NCBI GenBank assembly: GCA_028753945.1
Contig: JAPNXP010000008.1
Span: 1,860,001 to 1,924,000 of the forward strand
DNA: 64,000 nucleotides
Direction of reading: 5' to 3'
DNA from: Hexactinellida sp. DTS-2022
Taxonomy: Eukaryota > Porifera > Hexactinellida
In this document: piece after piece, positions 44,766-55,646 of the stretch
How the letters are laid out: each line of letters starts with the position of its first letter
How positions within the stretch are numbered: position 1 is the first letter of the stretch
The notes under the pieces: generated by a model
What the model saw: only the letters and a program-made list of their open reading frames with translations
The model's database searches: none
Told to the model about the DNA's origin: nothing
Made by a program: the position numbers and the translations under genes

Positions 44766-45746
44766 CAGGCGCGGCGCCAGAGGGGGGGCAGGATTTAGTG
44801 TATTCTCAAGTTAAAATTATATGTGATAAATTCGCCCATGATAATCCCAAAGCTCATACCCCTGGACACATTTCTAGAGGCTCGATTGTCTGAAAACTTT
44901 AGCTCGCTCGCCACGCTCGCTCAATTTTAATCAAAAAACATAAATATTATTATCGTATATCTCGTATAGTAGCATCGCCGCACCCCAAAAGTAGCAAATA
45001 AAAATGTATTAACAGTATTTGTGATAATTATTTTCTTAAAAAATAAGATTATTTGTAATACAATCATATCTAGTATAGGGATGCACCGGATCCACTTTTT
45101 TGGATCCGGCCGGATCCGGATCTCATCGGATCCTGAATTTTCGGATCCGGCCGGAACCGGATCTTACCGGATCCGGATCCGCTTGGAAAGAAAATACAGT
45201 TATATTAAGTTTGTAGTAATTGATATATGGTAAAGTAAAACTTCGTTAGTATGAAGACATTAAAATTGTCTCAATCTGTCAATCAGAGATATTTAATTAA
45301 TTTATGTCTCCTATTACTTCATGAAAATTAAATAAATTTGAATTGGCGTAGAGTATGTCACTATTGAATAGTTTTTGTAAGTAATTAGAGGTTACTTGGA
45401 TTAATAGAATCAATTAAATAGTTGATACACATACAGATTCGGATCCGGTGGATCCGGTAACCTCATCTCGGATCCGGCCGGATCCCGGATCCTCCACAAA
45501 TGGGGAAATCCGGCCGGATCCGGAACCGGATCCAGGATCCGGTGCACCTCTAATCTAGTAAGTGATTTCAAAAGAAATCACTGGATTTTCGATGAAGTCC
45601 AAAATCCCTGGATAGTTGGAAAGTATGACAAGTTCATCGTAGCTCCATTGTTTTCAGATAAATTCTGACAGATGGAAAAGCTGCCCCCCTGAAAAATTGG
45701 TTGCCCCCCTCTGCCCCCCAGTTCGAAAATCCTGGCGCCGCGGATG
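44766..45746. mobile_element. 981-bp hAT MITE hosting a nested MITE
   Basis: Ends CAGGCGCGGCGCCAG and CATCCGCGGCGCCAG (reverse complement of the right). Target duplication TTCAACAT at 44758-44765 and 45747-45754. It contains the separate element 45076-45552. Removing the whole insertion with one duplication joins the host codons S-Y-V-E to S-T-S-Q-S. Confidence 0.92.
45076..45552. mobile_element. 477-bp hAT MITE with GGATCCGG palindromes, copy 2 (inverted)
   Basis: Ends 'tagggatgcaccggatcc' and 'tagaggtgcaccggatcc' (reverse complement of the right). Target duplication ATCTAGTA at 45068-45075 and 45553-45560. It is nested inside the 981-bp MITE and is an inverted close copy of 40146-40598. 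Confidence 0.93.
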
Positions 45747-45784
45747 TTCAACATATGAAAGTATTTGCTGGAGTTCTGGAGGAA

Positions 45785-46760
45785 CTAAAAAAATGAGAGT
45801 GAAATGAAAATAGGGAATAGTTATGCATATGGTATTTTTCCTGAAAAAGTGTCGTGGAATTACCTCCACCCAGATTATTACTAAAGAAAAATGCGGCACA
45901 TACTTATGCCCAGCACATATTCAGATAATTCGGTAATTAGAAGCTATTGTTACTTGTTAGTTCATACTTAAATAATTAGTCAGGAATAATATCATAATAA
46001 TTTAATTAAGCGAATCTAATCTATTTATTTAAACATTGGACATAAACGAATATTGTTTGAAACGAAAGAGTAGAACGATATTTAGTATATAGATTTGGGC
46101 CCTAGATAAACATATCAATAAATTTACTTTTAGAAAAGCTGGTTCCAGGGAGAGATTTGTTGAAATTTCGAGCCATGCATCGTGGAGACGCAAATGTAAA
46201 TCTAGATTGTAGATACAAAATAATCAATATAATAGAAAGTCAATATAATGTAGGGGTTTTTAACTTTTGCTTCTGTGAACATTCCCTCGTACACCTTAAT
46301 GTTCATGGGAAATTTGTTGTTAGAACTCTTATATAATTACCAAAATATTTGATGTAGAGTTGGAACTGCTTTTTTCAAGAACTAGAGAAATCCTAGGCTA
46401 AGATTTTGAGAGGAAACAGGTCCAATCAGGTCCAAAATCCAATCTATTCACTTCACAATTGATGATACCAGTATATATAGTATTTTATGAACAATTGAAT
46501 AATTTTAAATTATAATGAATAAAGATAATCAATTCGTGAGCCCTCCCAAGGGTGCCTTTGCGATCCCCAGGTTGAAAATCCCTGATATAATATATCTAAA
46601 ACCATAAATCTTATGTAATAAGAAGAAACGAACCTCCAGAGTCAATACTCACAAGTCAAAGTTAGAAATGGTATGTTTCTTGGTGTATTGGATCAATCAA
46701 TGGCGAGATTAGATAAATATAATAACTGCGGGCTTTGAATATGATTTCTGAAATCTGAAA
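45785..46760. other. U1 interior without recognised gene
   Basis: AT-rich. It may hold an intron and the upstream part of the U1 gene. 46536-46580 ('ccctcccaagggtgcctttg') looks like a GC-rich MITE end. Nothing else recognised. Confidence 0.35.
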
Positions 46761-47048
46761 TTGACATTATCCTCTTCATAAGGAATTATTAATACGTAAT
46801 AGAAAATCAGCATGAAGCTTGTGATCTAATTTAATCACTTCTAACTTGTCTACGTCAAACTGGAATTTACGATATTGGTAGCTGTATGCATATATATAGT
46901 AAGATTTTAATGGAGACTCGATTTTGAAATATTCAAACGTAAATATTTCAAAAAGTACATAATATTTTTTAATGAAATTTCTATAACATAAACGAAGATA
47001 TCTCTGGAGTCTACATACATAATTTCAGCGCTTGATAATTAGGGTTAG
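46761..47048 (-). repeat. Right terminal inverted repeat of U1
   Basis: Inverted copy of 39279-39561. R1 copy E begins immediately after it. Confidence 0.85.
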
Positions 47049-47480
47049 TCGTGACCTTCGTTATATAAGGCCTTACTACTACTCCGAACCATGGATTACT
47101 TAAAGTCCATTGATAAATAGGTTATTTATAATTATCTCCATAACTAGTAATGATAGACGTCATAAATGTACTATAACTATATAGGAACTTGGTATCAAGG
47201 TATACATAGCATCCTTCAGAATTGTGCTATTTCATCATATGATGACGTAATCGCTATTTTGGGTGCGAAATATCGTGTTTTAATAACCTGCTTTTACCAT
47301 AGTTAAACGCGTTATAAATGTTCACGATTGGAACATGATGATGCCCAGGACTAGTTAAAAGAAATATATTGAAATTATAAATGGAATGTTGACACATTCC
47401 TCGGTTGCCAGGGAAATGTAAATTTCCTAAAATGAACCATAACTCAAAGACTATCAATTTCATGTCAACTGGGCGAGTTC
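47049..47480 (+). repeat. Dispersed repeat R1, copy E
   Basis: From 'gtgaccttcgttatataagg' to 'gatctatc'; all R1 landmarks are present. Confidence 0.8.
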
Positions 47481-47489
47481 TGATCTATC

Positions 47490-47840
47490 CATCGACTCCT
47501 TAAGTAAAGGACTGGAACGTCGCGATCTCGGGAGTTTTAAATTGAGTCTGAGAGGCTCCAATTATAAAAATTGATAAAGCATTAAGTTTCCAGTCTCCGA
47601 ATGTGATTTTTGGCATTTAGTGGTAACTTTTGGCACCCGTCAACAATTTGAGGTTTTCACTTAAATTTATCACACCTCGACAAGTTATGACGTCATTGTC
47701 ACATTTCGAGAATCCTGAAAAGTCACTTAATCACACATGATTCGCGCACTCTAAGAGATAAAAATCTGAAAATTTAATAGAACATGCACATTAATGATGC
47801 GGACATTTTGGTAACACCAGATTGCCAATATGCTTAAGGG
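47490..47840 (+). repeat. Dispersed repeat R2, copy c
   Basis: Nearly the same as 4490-4845 from 'gactccttaagtaaaggact' onward. Confidence 0.8.
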
Positions 47841-48547
47841 ATATGCAGGGTAGAGTGCCATACATTTCGGTTAGAAAGCTCGAGAATGGCTCCATACGAC
47901 TAATATATCGGGAAGTATTTAACAACTAAGCTACAACCCGTAGCATTGTAAGAGGCTATAATTAGGGTCGAACCCCTCACGTTTTCAGACTATTTTATGG
48001 CGACTAATTCGTCGCAAGGCGACGGATGATTGGCTAGTTTATTAATAATACCATGGGAGGCCATGGCCGGACTGATATTTTTACCACTACATTTTGAAGG
48101 ATCATACCTCAAAAATAAGTTACAACAACGTGAACCTCAAGGTTTGAATAGCTAAGGCCGGCAGAAGGAAATTCAGCCGTGTAGAATACTAATATAATTA
48201 TATAATATTACTATATAGTAGTATACAAATATGTATTGCTTATTAATAAAATCATTATTTAATCTAGTAATGACTTCGATAGAACAATTGTCGAAGCACT
48301 CTATAAAATTGGCTGTGATAGCTTCGATGCCGTAAGAGATGCTTTGCTGGTTAAAGTTGTCAATTACACTTTTTGGAAGAAAAAAAAGAAGCGCGTGATT
48401 CTCTCAGCACCAAATGGAGATTGAAGAGAGAAAACTTTCAGTATCTCGTAAAGCAAATGATCAGTACGCGTAAATCTATCATTCCGATTAATGTCAGGCG
48501 AAATTGTAACTTAGTGGAAACATGGATTTTTTTGAAAACATTAGTTG
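47841..48547. other. Gene-free stretch
   Basis: No repeat recognised. At 48280-48380 the plus strand reads 'EALYKIGCDSFDAVRDALLV' over 35 codons before a stop; this could be a fragment of an exon but I cannot identify it. Confidence 0.3.
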
Positions 48548-48990
48548 TAGGCGTGACCATCGATATAAAAGGCCTGAGTACTGGTTTGAACCATGGATTA
48601 CCTAAAGTGCATTGAAAAATGGAGAATTGATCTTTATCCCAATAATTAGCAATGATAGAGCTGAAAAGTGTATTATAACTATATATGAATATGGTATCCA
48701 TGTATACATAGCAACCTCCAGAATTGTGATATGTCATCATCTGATGACGTTATGGTAATTTTGGTTGCGAATTATCTTGTTTTTCTAGCATACTTTTAAC
48801 ATAGTTAAACGCGTTATACATTTTCGAAAATTGGAACATGGTTTTACCCAGTAGTTAAAAATATATATCGAAATTATAAATGGAATGTTGACACATTCCT
48901 CGGTTGCTATGGAAAATGTATATTTCCTAAATGTGCCATAACTCAAAAATTATGAATGTTATGTAAACTAGGCTAGTACTGATCTATCCT
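48548..48990 (+). repeat. Dispersed repeat R1, copy F
   Basis: A diverged copy from 'ggcgtgaccatcgatataaa' to 'ctagtactgatctatcc'. Confidence 0.75.
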
Positions 48991-49420
48991 GGTAGATAAC
49001 TTCTTATTCATTGATAATACATTTTCTATGCCTAACTTCGATAATCTTTGAGATAGTGAGTCATTACCTAATAATGAATTATATGTTAATTAACTCATTA
49101 TCTCAAAGATTATCGAAGTTAGGAAATCAGGGGTAATCCATCAAGAATAGATGTTTACCATATCACAGATAAGTGTTAGCACTAATTCGAAAGCCATACT
49201 TCTATTTATTTTAAGAAAACCGATCATTTGGATGTTTTCTATTCGTTAATAGCACAGATTTGTTTAGTTTGTGTCGAAAATTCAAGGATCTCACTAGTGA
49301 TTTCAGGAAATGACTAAGTCTTTAATTTCGGAATTCCACGAAATTACTAGATATTTCAGTAATTTCGTGTAGTACCTGAGTGAAATAGTAATTACGCGAA
49401 ATCCCTGAAATTTTCAGGGA
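48991..49420. repeat. Short inverted and degenerate repeats
   Basis: 'cctaacttcgataatctttg' near 49031 pairs with 'caaagattatcgaagttagg' near 49102, a 20-bp perfect inverted pair. A relative occurs near 19150. 49300-49440 repeats 'tttcgtgaaatcac' and 'atttcagg' variants. Confidence 0.6.
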
Positions 49421-49424
49421 TTTC

Positions 49425-51896
49425 GTGAAATCACTGGTATCACTATCTTACTGCAACATATATAAACCCGAGTTCTCAGATCAGGGAATGACGATTCAAG
49501 CTTGTTTGAAGGTATCTCGCTACCTAAGAATATTTTCGTTTCACGATAACCTCAGTATTCCGTTGACGTTGCATGTTTTATCTGATATACGACACATCGA
49601 AGAAATTATCCAACAGACTGAAGTTTTTTGCATTCATGACAAAAATTTTACAAACCCGGACAAGCTTGTTTTTCACATTAATCAGGCCATTAAACACGTT
49701 AATTTGGCGAAAAAAAGGCTAATATCTAATTCTTCAGACACAGATGATAGTCCAGAAACGGCTTCCTATCTTTCACAGATTCAATTAATCGAATGCCAAT
49801 TAAATAATATTCTCCCGGGGAAATTCAAACGTAGATGTAATGTTCTTACTCAGGTAATGGCTTTAAAATATTACCTGATCTCAAAGGTGGCGCCAGGATT
49901 TCCCCGATAGGGGGGCTAAGATCCCCGATGGGGGGGGGGGGCTAAATAGAGGGACGCGATCAGCTGTCCCGTATAAACTTTCCCCGACGGAGGGCTATTG
50001 CCCCCCTGCCCCCCCCCCTCTAGCGCCACCTGCCTGATCTCCCCAGCTTGTTACAGATACTAACAGTCTCTCGAATGCCTCTCTTTACCACATCGTAAAA
50101 CCCTTCAAAACCTCTGCTCATTCTTTGGGCTAAAGAATGATGATTTTTCAGGATTTCTTATGCAAACTACCTCTCAGTTTAGCGAAAAGGAAAGAATCTT
50201 ATTCTTCAACAAGGGAGGAAAAATATTTGGCTACTCATTTCAACCTGATCACCCGATTAAAACTGATTTCGCCATAATGGCATGAAGTCTTTATAAAAAG
50301 TGGTCAGAAACTGTCCGCTTACTTCCAATCTCTTCTAATTCTGCTACCGAGATTTATACAGTGGTCAAGTCTGCCATTGGTGACATTGAACGATGTGGTC
50401 TAAAGGTGCAAGTTATCTGTACTGATAACTATCCTCTAAACGTGAACTTTTTCAAATTTTATCCTCTGATGAAAAGACTCTGGCACCTACTGCTATTCAT
50501 CCCATTGATCCAGAAAGAAAAATCTTCTAAATTTTCGATTTTGATCATATTGTGAAATCATTACGAAACAACTGGAAACAATTTGAAAGATTATGAACAT
50601 ACATTTTCTTATCCAAACACACTCATTTTTCCGAACTATGAAAATAGCCAACATATACGTATTCGAATGCTTTACATCAAGCAGGATCATCGTTTAACAG
50701 CTAAACTTGCTGGCCCACAAGGTTAGAGCGGCAAAATATCAGCCTAGCTTTAAAAACTTTCGACACATCAACACTCGCTGCATTATCTATCTACAAATCT
50801 GCACGAACAAATTCCGAAACCCAAACAATCGAGTTTCTTGACATTATTATAAAAGTTTGGAAAAATCTTCAATGTCAATACAACACATAAGCATATCAGA
50901 CTTAATGATGAATTTTCCAAACCTCTTAAGTGTGGTGATTATCGTTTTATTTTTCTACGGCTCATTGTTAATTGGCTTGCACGATGGCGATCTCGTGAAA
51001 ATAAACACGGTAAATTGAGTCCCCAAACCCTCACAAGCTCTCTAACTCGTGCCTTGCCCTGATTGGAACAGTAAACAACTCCTAAAAAATTGTGGAATTG
51101 ATACGTGATCACATCACGATTACAAAATGACCCAATCGAGCATCATTTTGGCTTGTATCTTATGATGTCTGGTGCTCATTATCATGTTAGTTATTCTCAA
51201 ATAATTGAAAGTGAACGACGAATAAAGCTATCAAGCATCCTCAAAATATTCATCGAAAAAGAATAATCAGATTACCTCAGTTTAATGGATATGATCGATT
51301 CCTGTTCCTCCTCATCTAACGAACCTTCCAATTATGCTTTAAACCTAGATACATACTTCATAGCATTGCAATCCTTTTCGACCATTACTTTTGATAGTTC
51401 ACTTCTTCAATCAGTTCCCTTTGTCGGTGGATATGCTGTACACTCATATTTGAAGCAATCTGTCAAGTATGATACTTGTATGTCATTGATTACACAGGAT
51501 AAAGAACTCGAAATCGTTGATACGGAAGATACTTATAAACTAATTCAAATTATTGACCGAGGTGCTCTCAAATGGCCATCTCATATTGTTATAGATGACA
51601 TTATTATTGTGTTAAATATCTTTATTACAATCGAAAATGACGAAACCTTAATGCGACTATTTTTAACAGGGCCCTCTAGACAAATCCTAATTCAGCTGAC
51701 AATTATTTTAATCGAAGAAAGCCAGAGCATAAACTGGAGAAATACATGTACTCTTTGCAATGTGCAAGGGTGGACTATCCTCCGAAAGATAACTACAATC
51801 ACAACGAACGTTATTTTGACCAATAAAGTACGCAATGTCAATTCCGCTACGAAAACAACAAAAAATATCCACTCTCGCAAACTCAAAATTAATTAA
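49425..51896 (+). pseudogene. P-element/THAP9-like transposase, copy P-C
   Basis: The longest of the three P-type copies. An N-terminal helical region (from about 49590) ends 'RRCNVLTQVMALKYYLIS'. After a MITE it continues 'LSLPHRKTLQNLCSFFGL', 'KGGKIFGYSFQPDHPIKTDF' and 'CGLKVQVICTDNYPLNVNFF'. Near 51120 it reads NDPIEHHFGLYLMMSG and 'YSQIIESERRIKLSSILKIF', and from 51285 a C-terminal domain with 'SVPFVGGYAVHSYLKQSV' and a terminal KVRNVNS. It therefore covers the RNase H-like core, GTP-binding insert and C-terminal domain of the P family, with several stops and shifts (for example TAA near 50060 and near 50285). No THAP finger precedes it. Inactive. Confidence 0.82.
49882..50032. mobile_element. 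151-bp hAT MITE inside P-C
   Basis: Ends CAAAGGTGGCGCC and CAGGTGGCGC (reverse complement of the right). Target duplication CCTGATCT at 49874-49881 and 50033-50040. Its interior is mostly G and C runs. Excision joins host codons K-Y-Y-L-I-S to P-A-C-Y-R-Y. Confidence 0.92.
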
Positions 51897-52259
51897 TAAC
51901 TCAATTTTAACCAACATTATGTACTTCTCCTCAGTTGTATTACCTTATTATGTATGGTGTCTACAATTGCAATCATCAAACATTTGATAGATATTGTTGA
52001 TAATAAATTCCAATTAGGACTGAAATTATGATAGAACTTAAGGACCATTCTTTTATACATGGCCAGATTAACCCATACTCAACCGATGCAACTGCCCCGG
52101 TATCTCCACCACCAAAGTTGTACTTCATTTTTCACTGGACAATTGTAGTGGGAGGAGTTAGGGGCCTCCACAAACTGTATGCCCCAGGGCCTCCACAACA
52201 TTGTATGCCCCAGGGCCTCCACCTCTTTTAATCCGGCCCTGCTTTTATATAACAAGATG
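51897..52259. other. Short intergenic stretch with hAT-like end
   Basis: 52160-52243 on the minus strand starts 'gcagggccggattaaaagag', a hAT-like terminus followed by repeated 'ggaggccctggggc'. The last nine bases (AACAAGATG) are the left target duplication of the following MULE. Confidence 0.5.
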
Positions 52260-52267
52260 GGGGAGCT

Positions 52268-52605
52268 GCACATGTCCGAATTTGTTACATGTCCGAATTG
52301 ATTTTTGTAAGTTCTGCACATGTCCGAATTGATTTTTGTAAGTTCTGCACATGTCCGAATTGATTTTTGTAAGTTCTGCACATGTCCGAATTGATTTTTG
52401 TAAGTTCTGCACATGTCCGAATTGATTTTTGTAAGTTCTGCACATGTCCGAATTGATTTTTGTAAGTTCTGCACATGTCCGAATTGATTTTGTAAATTCT
52501 GCACATGTCCGAATTGATTTTTGTAAGTTCTGCACATGTCTGAATTGATTTTGTAAGTTCTGCACATGTCCGAATTGATTTTGTAAGTTCTGCACATGTC
52601 CGAAT
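52268..52605. repeat. Left array of 31-bp units
   Basis: About 12 copies of a core 'acatgtccgaattgattttt' with GTAAGTTCTGC completing the 31-bp unit. Some units are 30 bp, having four instead of five T. Near-identical to the right array in reverse complement. The long minus-strand open frames over it are a by-product of the repeat. Confidence 0.95.
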
Positions 52606-52822
52606 AATATATTGAAACTATCTTGGATACATTGAAAATTTGAAATGTGTACCAAAAATCAAGAACGGAATACATTGAAATGTATACCAAAAATCAACAA
52701 CAGCAAGAAATGGTGTTATTAGTAAATACTCGTGCATAGATGTTGGGGTGAAACACTTATATGGCAAGGTGAATTTGAGTTCATAAATAGTTCTCTTTCC
52801 AAAGAAAGTACATATCAATACA

Positions 52823-54421
52823 ATGGAATTTAGTACCGACGAATACAAGCGATGTGGAAGTAGCGTTTTTACATCTGCTGATGGTTTCAAATATGTGCAA
52901 TCAAAGACCACCGAAAATTGTGTCTACCTCAAATGTGCTATATTTAGAAATGGGTGTAAAGGGACAGCTAAAATGAACCTCACAAGACATTCAATTACCC
53001 CTATGCATCTACATAATCACACAGTTAATGAATATAAAACCGCGGTGTATCAGTTGAAAGCTAAGTGCAAGACACTTGCTAAGCAGACACAATCCCCAAG
53101 TCTCAGAAACATATTCGATGATGCAACTAGAAATGAACCTAATGCTCATGATATTTCATTCCCTGAGTGTGAAACTGCTATGTATAGGAGTAGAAAAACT
53201 TCTCAACCGAAAATCCCTTCAACAGCTATTGAATATATTGAAATGCTAGGAGCTACACCTCTTGGAAAGCACTTCAAATTTTCTGTAACCGCTGGAAACC
53301 AAATTGCTGTGGTCTTCTTTTCTGACGAAATTAGTGTCTTACTGTCAGAAGCTAGTAGCATACAATTTGATGGAACATTTGATGTGGTTCCGATTCAGTT
53401 TTACCAGTTATGGACGATATTCATATCTGTTGCAAGGCACACTGTACCTGCAATACACTGTTTAATGACAGCGAAGAGCCAAGAGTTATATAGTTCTCTA
53501 TTAGAACGGCTTGTCACATACTTACCTGACTTCAAACCTGTGACTTCAATGTCCGATTGGGAGCGTGCTCCTAGAAATGCCATTAAACAAGTTTTCCCAC
53601 ATATTCGCATTTACGGATGTTTCTTTCATTATACTCAATGTATTTGGTCTAAGATTCAAAAATTGGGTCTTGTTCAGGATTTCAAAAGTAACGTTGAGAT
53701 ATCAAAGTTCACACGATTGTTGATGGCGATTCCGTTTCTACCTGCCTCACTGATCTATCCAACGTTCAATTTAATTACGACACCAACATTGGATAGCAGT
53801 GTAGGATTAAAGCTGGAAAAGCTAAATAAATACATTAAGAGACACTGGCTTACCAATATATCCCCGGAAGAACTATCTATCTTTGAACTGAGTATCTCTT
53901 CAAATAATGGGGCAGAAAGTTATCATGCAAAACTGAAAGCTCGAATCAGGAGTTCTTGCCCTAGGATCTGGACATTTACGTCACATTTAAACGATGTCAT
54001 CATAGATACTGACAATGATATTGGCAGAATACGACAAGGAAGGGAGATCAGTCGCGCAAGGAAATTTAACTGTGTGCAAATCGATGACCAAAGAAAATTA
54101 TTCAAAGAAAAATTACGTAATGGAGAGTATACACCATGGCAGTATTTACAGCATATGAGCAACACAATTGGATCCCAGAAATATTCTCAAATTGTTCTGA
54201 GCGACTCCGAAGATACTGAAGAAGAGCTGGAAGGTCCGGACTCAAACATGGGAGGAAGTCAATGCTCTGTGTGCCTCAGTCTGCGAATAACAACATGGAT
54301 TTTCATGCCATGCAGACATGCAACCTTTTGCGCTGATTGCAGTCAACAAATAATAGATATGGGACAAACCTGCCCCATATGCCGTAATAGCATCAGTGAA
54401 AGGTTTCAAATATTTACTTAA
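52823..54421 (+). CDS. MULE transposase fused to a C-terminal RING finger
   Basis: A single uninterrupted 532-residue frame. Residues about 10-70 are a FLYWCH-type zinc finger (Cys33, Cys38, Cys45 and the H-x-H at 64-66), the usual DNA-binding part of animal MULE transposases. The RNase H-like core shows 'IQFDGTFDVVPIQFYQLWTI' (Asp183), 'SDWERAPRNAI' (Asp245), the MULE 'GCFFHYTQC' motif at 265-273 and 'NNGAESYHAKL' (Glu365), giving a complete D-D-E set. An acidic linker (about 455-478) leads to a C3HC4 RING at 481-520: CSVC, C497, H499, C503, C506 and CPIC. RING fingers normally recruit an E2 and ligate ubiquitin. The transposase would bind the terminal arrays and excise or insert the element. 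All key residues are present, so activity is plausible. The RING is also found in the decayed copy at 18354. Confidence 0.92.
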   Translation: MEFSTDEYKRCGSSVFTSADGFKYVQSKTTENCVYLKCAIFRNGCKGTAKMNLTRHSITPMHLHNHTVNEYKTAVYQLKAKCKTLAKQTQSPSLRNIFDDATRNEPNAHDISFPECETAMYRSRKTSQPKIPSTAIEYIEMLGATPLGKHFKFSVTAGNQIAVVFFSDEISVLLSEASSIQFDGTFDVVPIQFYQLWTIFISVARHTVPAIHCLMTAKSQELYSSLLERLVTYLPDFKPVTSMSDWERAPRNAIKQVFPHIRIYGCFFHYTQCIWSKIQKLGLVQDFKSNVEISKFTRLLMAIPFLPASLIYPTFNLITTPTLDSSVGLKLEKLNKYIKRHWLTNISPEELSIFELSISSNNGAESYHAKLKARIRSSCPRIWTFTSHLNDVIIDTDNDIGRIRQGREISRARKFNCVQIDDQRKLFKEKLRNGEYTPWQYLQHMSNTIGSQKYSQIVLSDSEDTEEELEGPDSNMGGSQCSVCLSLRITTWIFMPCRHATFCADCSQQIIDMGQTCPICRNSISERFQIFT

Positions 54422-55636
54422 TTGATTAAAAGCTAATTGATTAAATATGAGTAAATTCTATTTATGAAGGCTATTATTAAAGCTATTAGATATAGTAAGG
54501 CAGTGGTTCTCAAACTTTTTACAGCGCGTATCACTTCAGCAATTATTAGGGTCTCCGCGTACCACCATAATAACCGATAGTTAAATAATACACACCCGAA
54601 TAATAACCATATCAAAAACACTTGTAAATAACCAGTATTTAGGTATAATCCAATTCATAGAATACAGTTGCAACGGGATTTTTCTAACACTATTCAAACT
54701 ATCGTTTTTTCCCGACGAATTTTACTGAACTTATTATTTAAATTCGTTATTATAATTAATACTATCGTTTTTTTCGAACTCGTGTTATTCTAACTTATCG
54801 TTGATGATAACTTTGTTGTGTAATAAATTCCAACTTGACTAGTATTTCCATTGTTTTTTTCTAACTATCGTTTTATTTAACTTCGGTCTATTCTAACTCA
54901 TACCTGCCAACATATTTGAGTCATATTCCTCCAATCTTCCCCTGTACATTGGCCAAAATCTCTGGAAATCCTCAGATTTTTTTCTCGCTCACTTATCTAG
55001 GGAATCTTTGCCCCTTTATGCTAGGATAAATTACACTCACCAAATCATTCCATTCATGTGGTTAATGCAGAATGCATAGCAAGATATACTATCATGTTAT
55101 TTAAATTTTTAATTATTTATGTTGACATAGTTCAAATAACTTTCTGAAGGAGAAAACATTGAATTATATAGATTGTACAGAGAATCCTTGTACGCTTCAA
55201 TTGGAACTGTTAATTTATACAACCTAATGCTACATTTTGAGGGTGTAGACATTTTGCTTGTATTAACTATTCACTCACAATCATTAATTTTGACCCAACT
55301 AAAATCCCTGGACGCCTGTACAGAACAGCCAAAATGGTTAAAGTCAATGTACAGTTGGCAGGTATGCTAACTATCGGTTTAGTCTAACTATAATTACCTG
55401 AAAATAATTGGTTAGAAAAACCGGTTTCTACTGTATGACCGATATTTAGGTTAAATACACTGATGTACGTAAATATGTTGTCCTACATCGACATGGTTAC
55501 CTACAGTCCTAATCAGTGAGAAGGTATTATATTTAAATTTTGATTTATTTACGTCAAATGAGGTGCCTCCGCGTACCACTAGAAGGGGCTCGCGTACCAC
55601 AGTTTGAGAACCACTGTAGTAAGGTGAATTCGATAT
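54422..55636. other. Non-coding interior of MULE-RING1
   Basis: Between the transposase stop and the right array. 54505-54620 and 55555-55620 contain GGTTCTCAAACT.TTTACAGCGCG..CAC and its inverted counterpart GCGTACCACAGTTTGAGAACC, hAT-like ends (CAGTGGTTCTCAAACT type) of a nested non-autonomous element spanning about 54502-55617. No gene recognised in it. Confidence 0.55.
54502..55617. mobile_element. Probable nested 1.1 kb hAT-like element
   Basis: The left end 'cagtggttctcaaacttttt' and the reverse complement of the right end 'cagtggttctcaaactgtgg' are a clear inverted pair. Flanks read ATAGTAAGG before and TAGTAAGG after, giving an 8-bp duplication TAGTAAGG (54494-54501 and 55618-55625). 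Non-coding interior with repeated TATCGTTTTTT and CTAACT motifs. Confidence 0.85.
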
Positions 55637-55646
55637 TTGACTTACA

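Larger units (their letters stand above)
41530..45784 (-). pseudogene. Family U protein remnant (copy 1), multiply interrupted
   Basis: Minus-strand blocks in order after an acceptor at 45785: PPELQQILSYVE, joined across a hAT MITE to 'STSQSYSEIMKSLSTSPSVS'. Then a 'QLWVDGCNFYGYRRPNHFEN' stretch near 43440 and 'YNSNPEVAPELSPLPKNEPL' near 43090. Further on come 'PDILEYLLTYYMPILPVWTG' and 'NAIAENWFRIVKHPIFESN', then 'HIRPGDFIRTMYIN', which continues beyond another MITE as 'IHDRISAFKFGIHKLYN'. A second copy (U2, 56387-61340) shares YLLT.Y.PILP.W.GII and RPGDFI. I do not recognise a named family or a DDE or HUH core. Several stops and shifts are present. Its position between long inverted repeats suggests it is the element's own gene, perhaps a transposase. 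Confidence 0.5.
39279..47048. mobile_element. U1: 7.8 kb element with about 285-bp terminal inverted repeats
   Basis: 39279-39561 and 46761-47048 are inverted copies. The left starts 'ctaacactaattatcaagcg' and the reverse complement of the right starts 'ctaaccctaattatcaagcg'; both include 'gtagactccagagatatc', 'acgtagacaagttagaagtg' and GAGGATAATGTCAA. Between them lies a minus-strand protein remnant (family U, 41530-45784) and at least five nested smaller elements. A target duplication is not apparent because R1 and other repeats abut the ends. The protein is not one of the standard transposases I know, so the superfamily is open. Confidence 0.6.

Noticed and set aside
52079..52690. Minus-strand open frames of 73-203 codons over the left 31-bp array, and similar plus-strand frames at 55540-56174
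   Set aside because: Any stop-free 31-bp tandem repeat opens all three frames; no start context, homology or conserved reading frame supports a protein.
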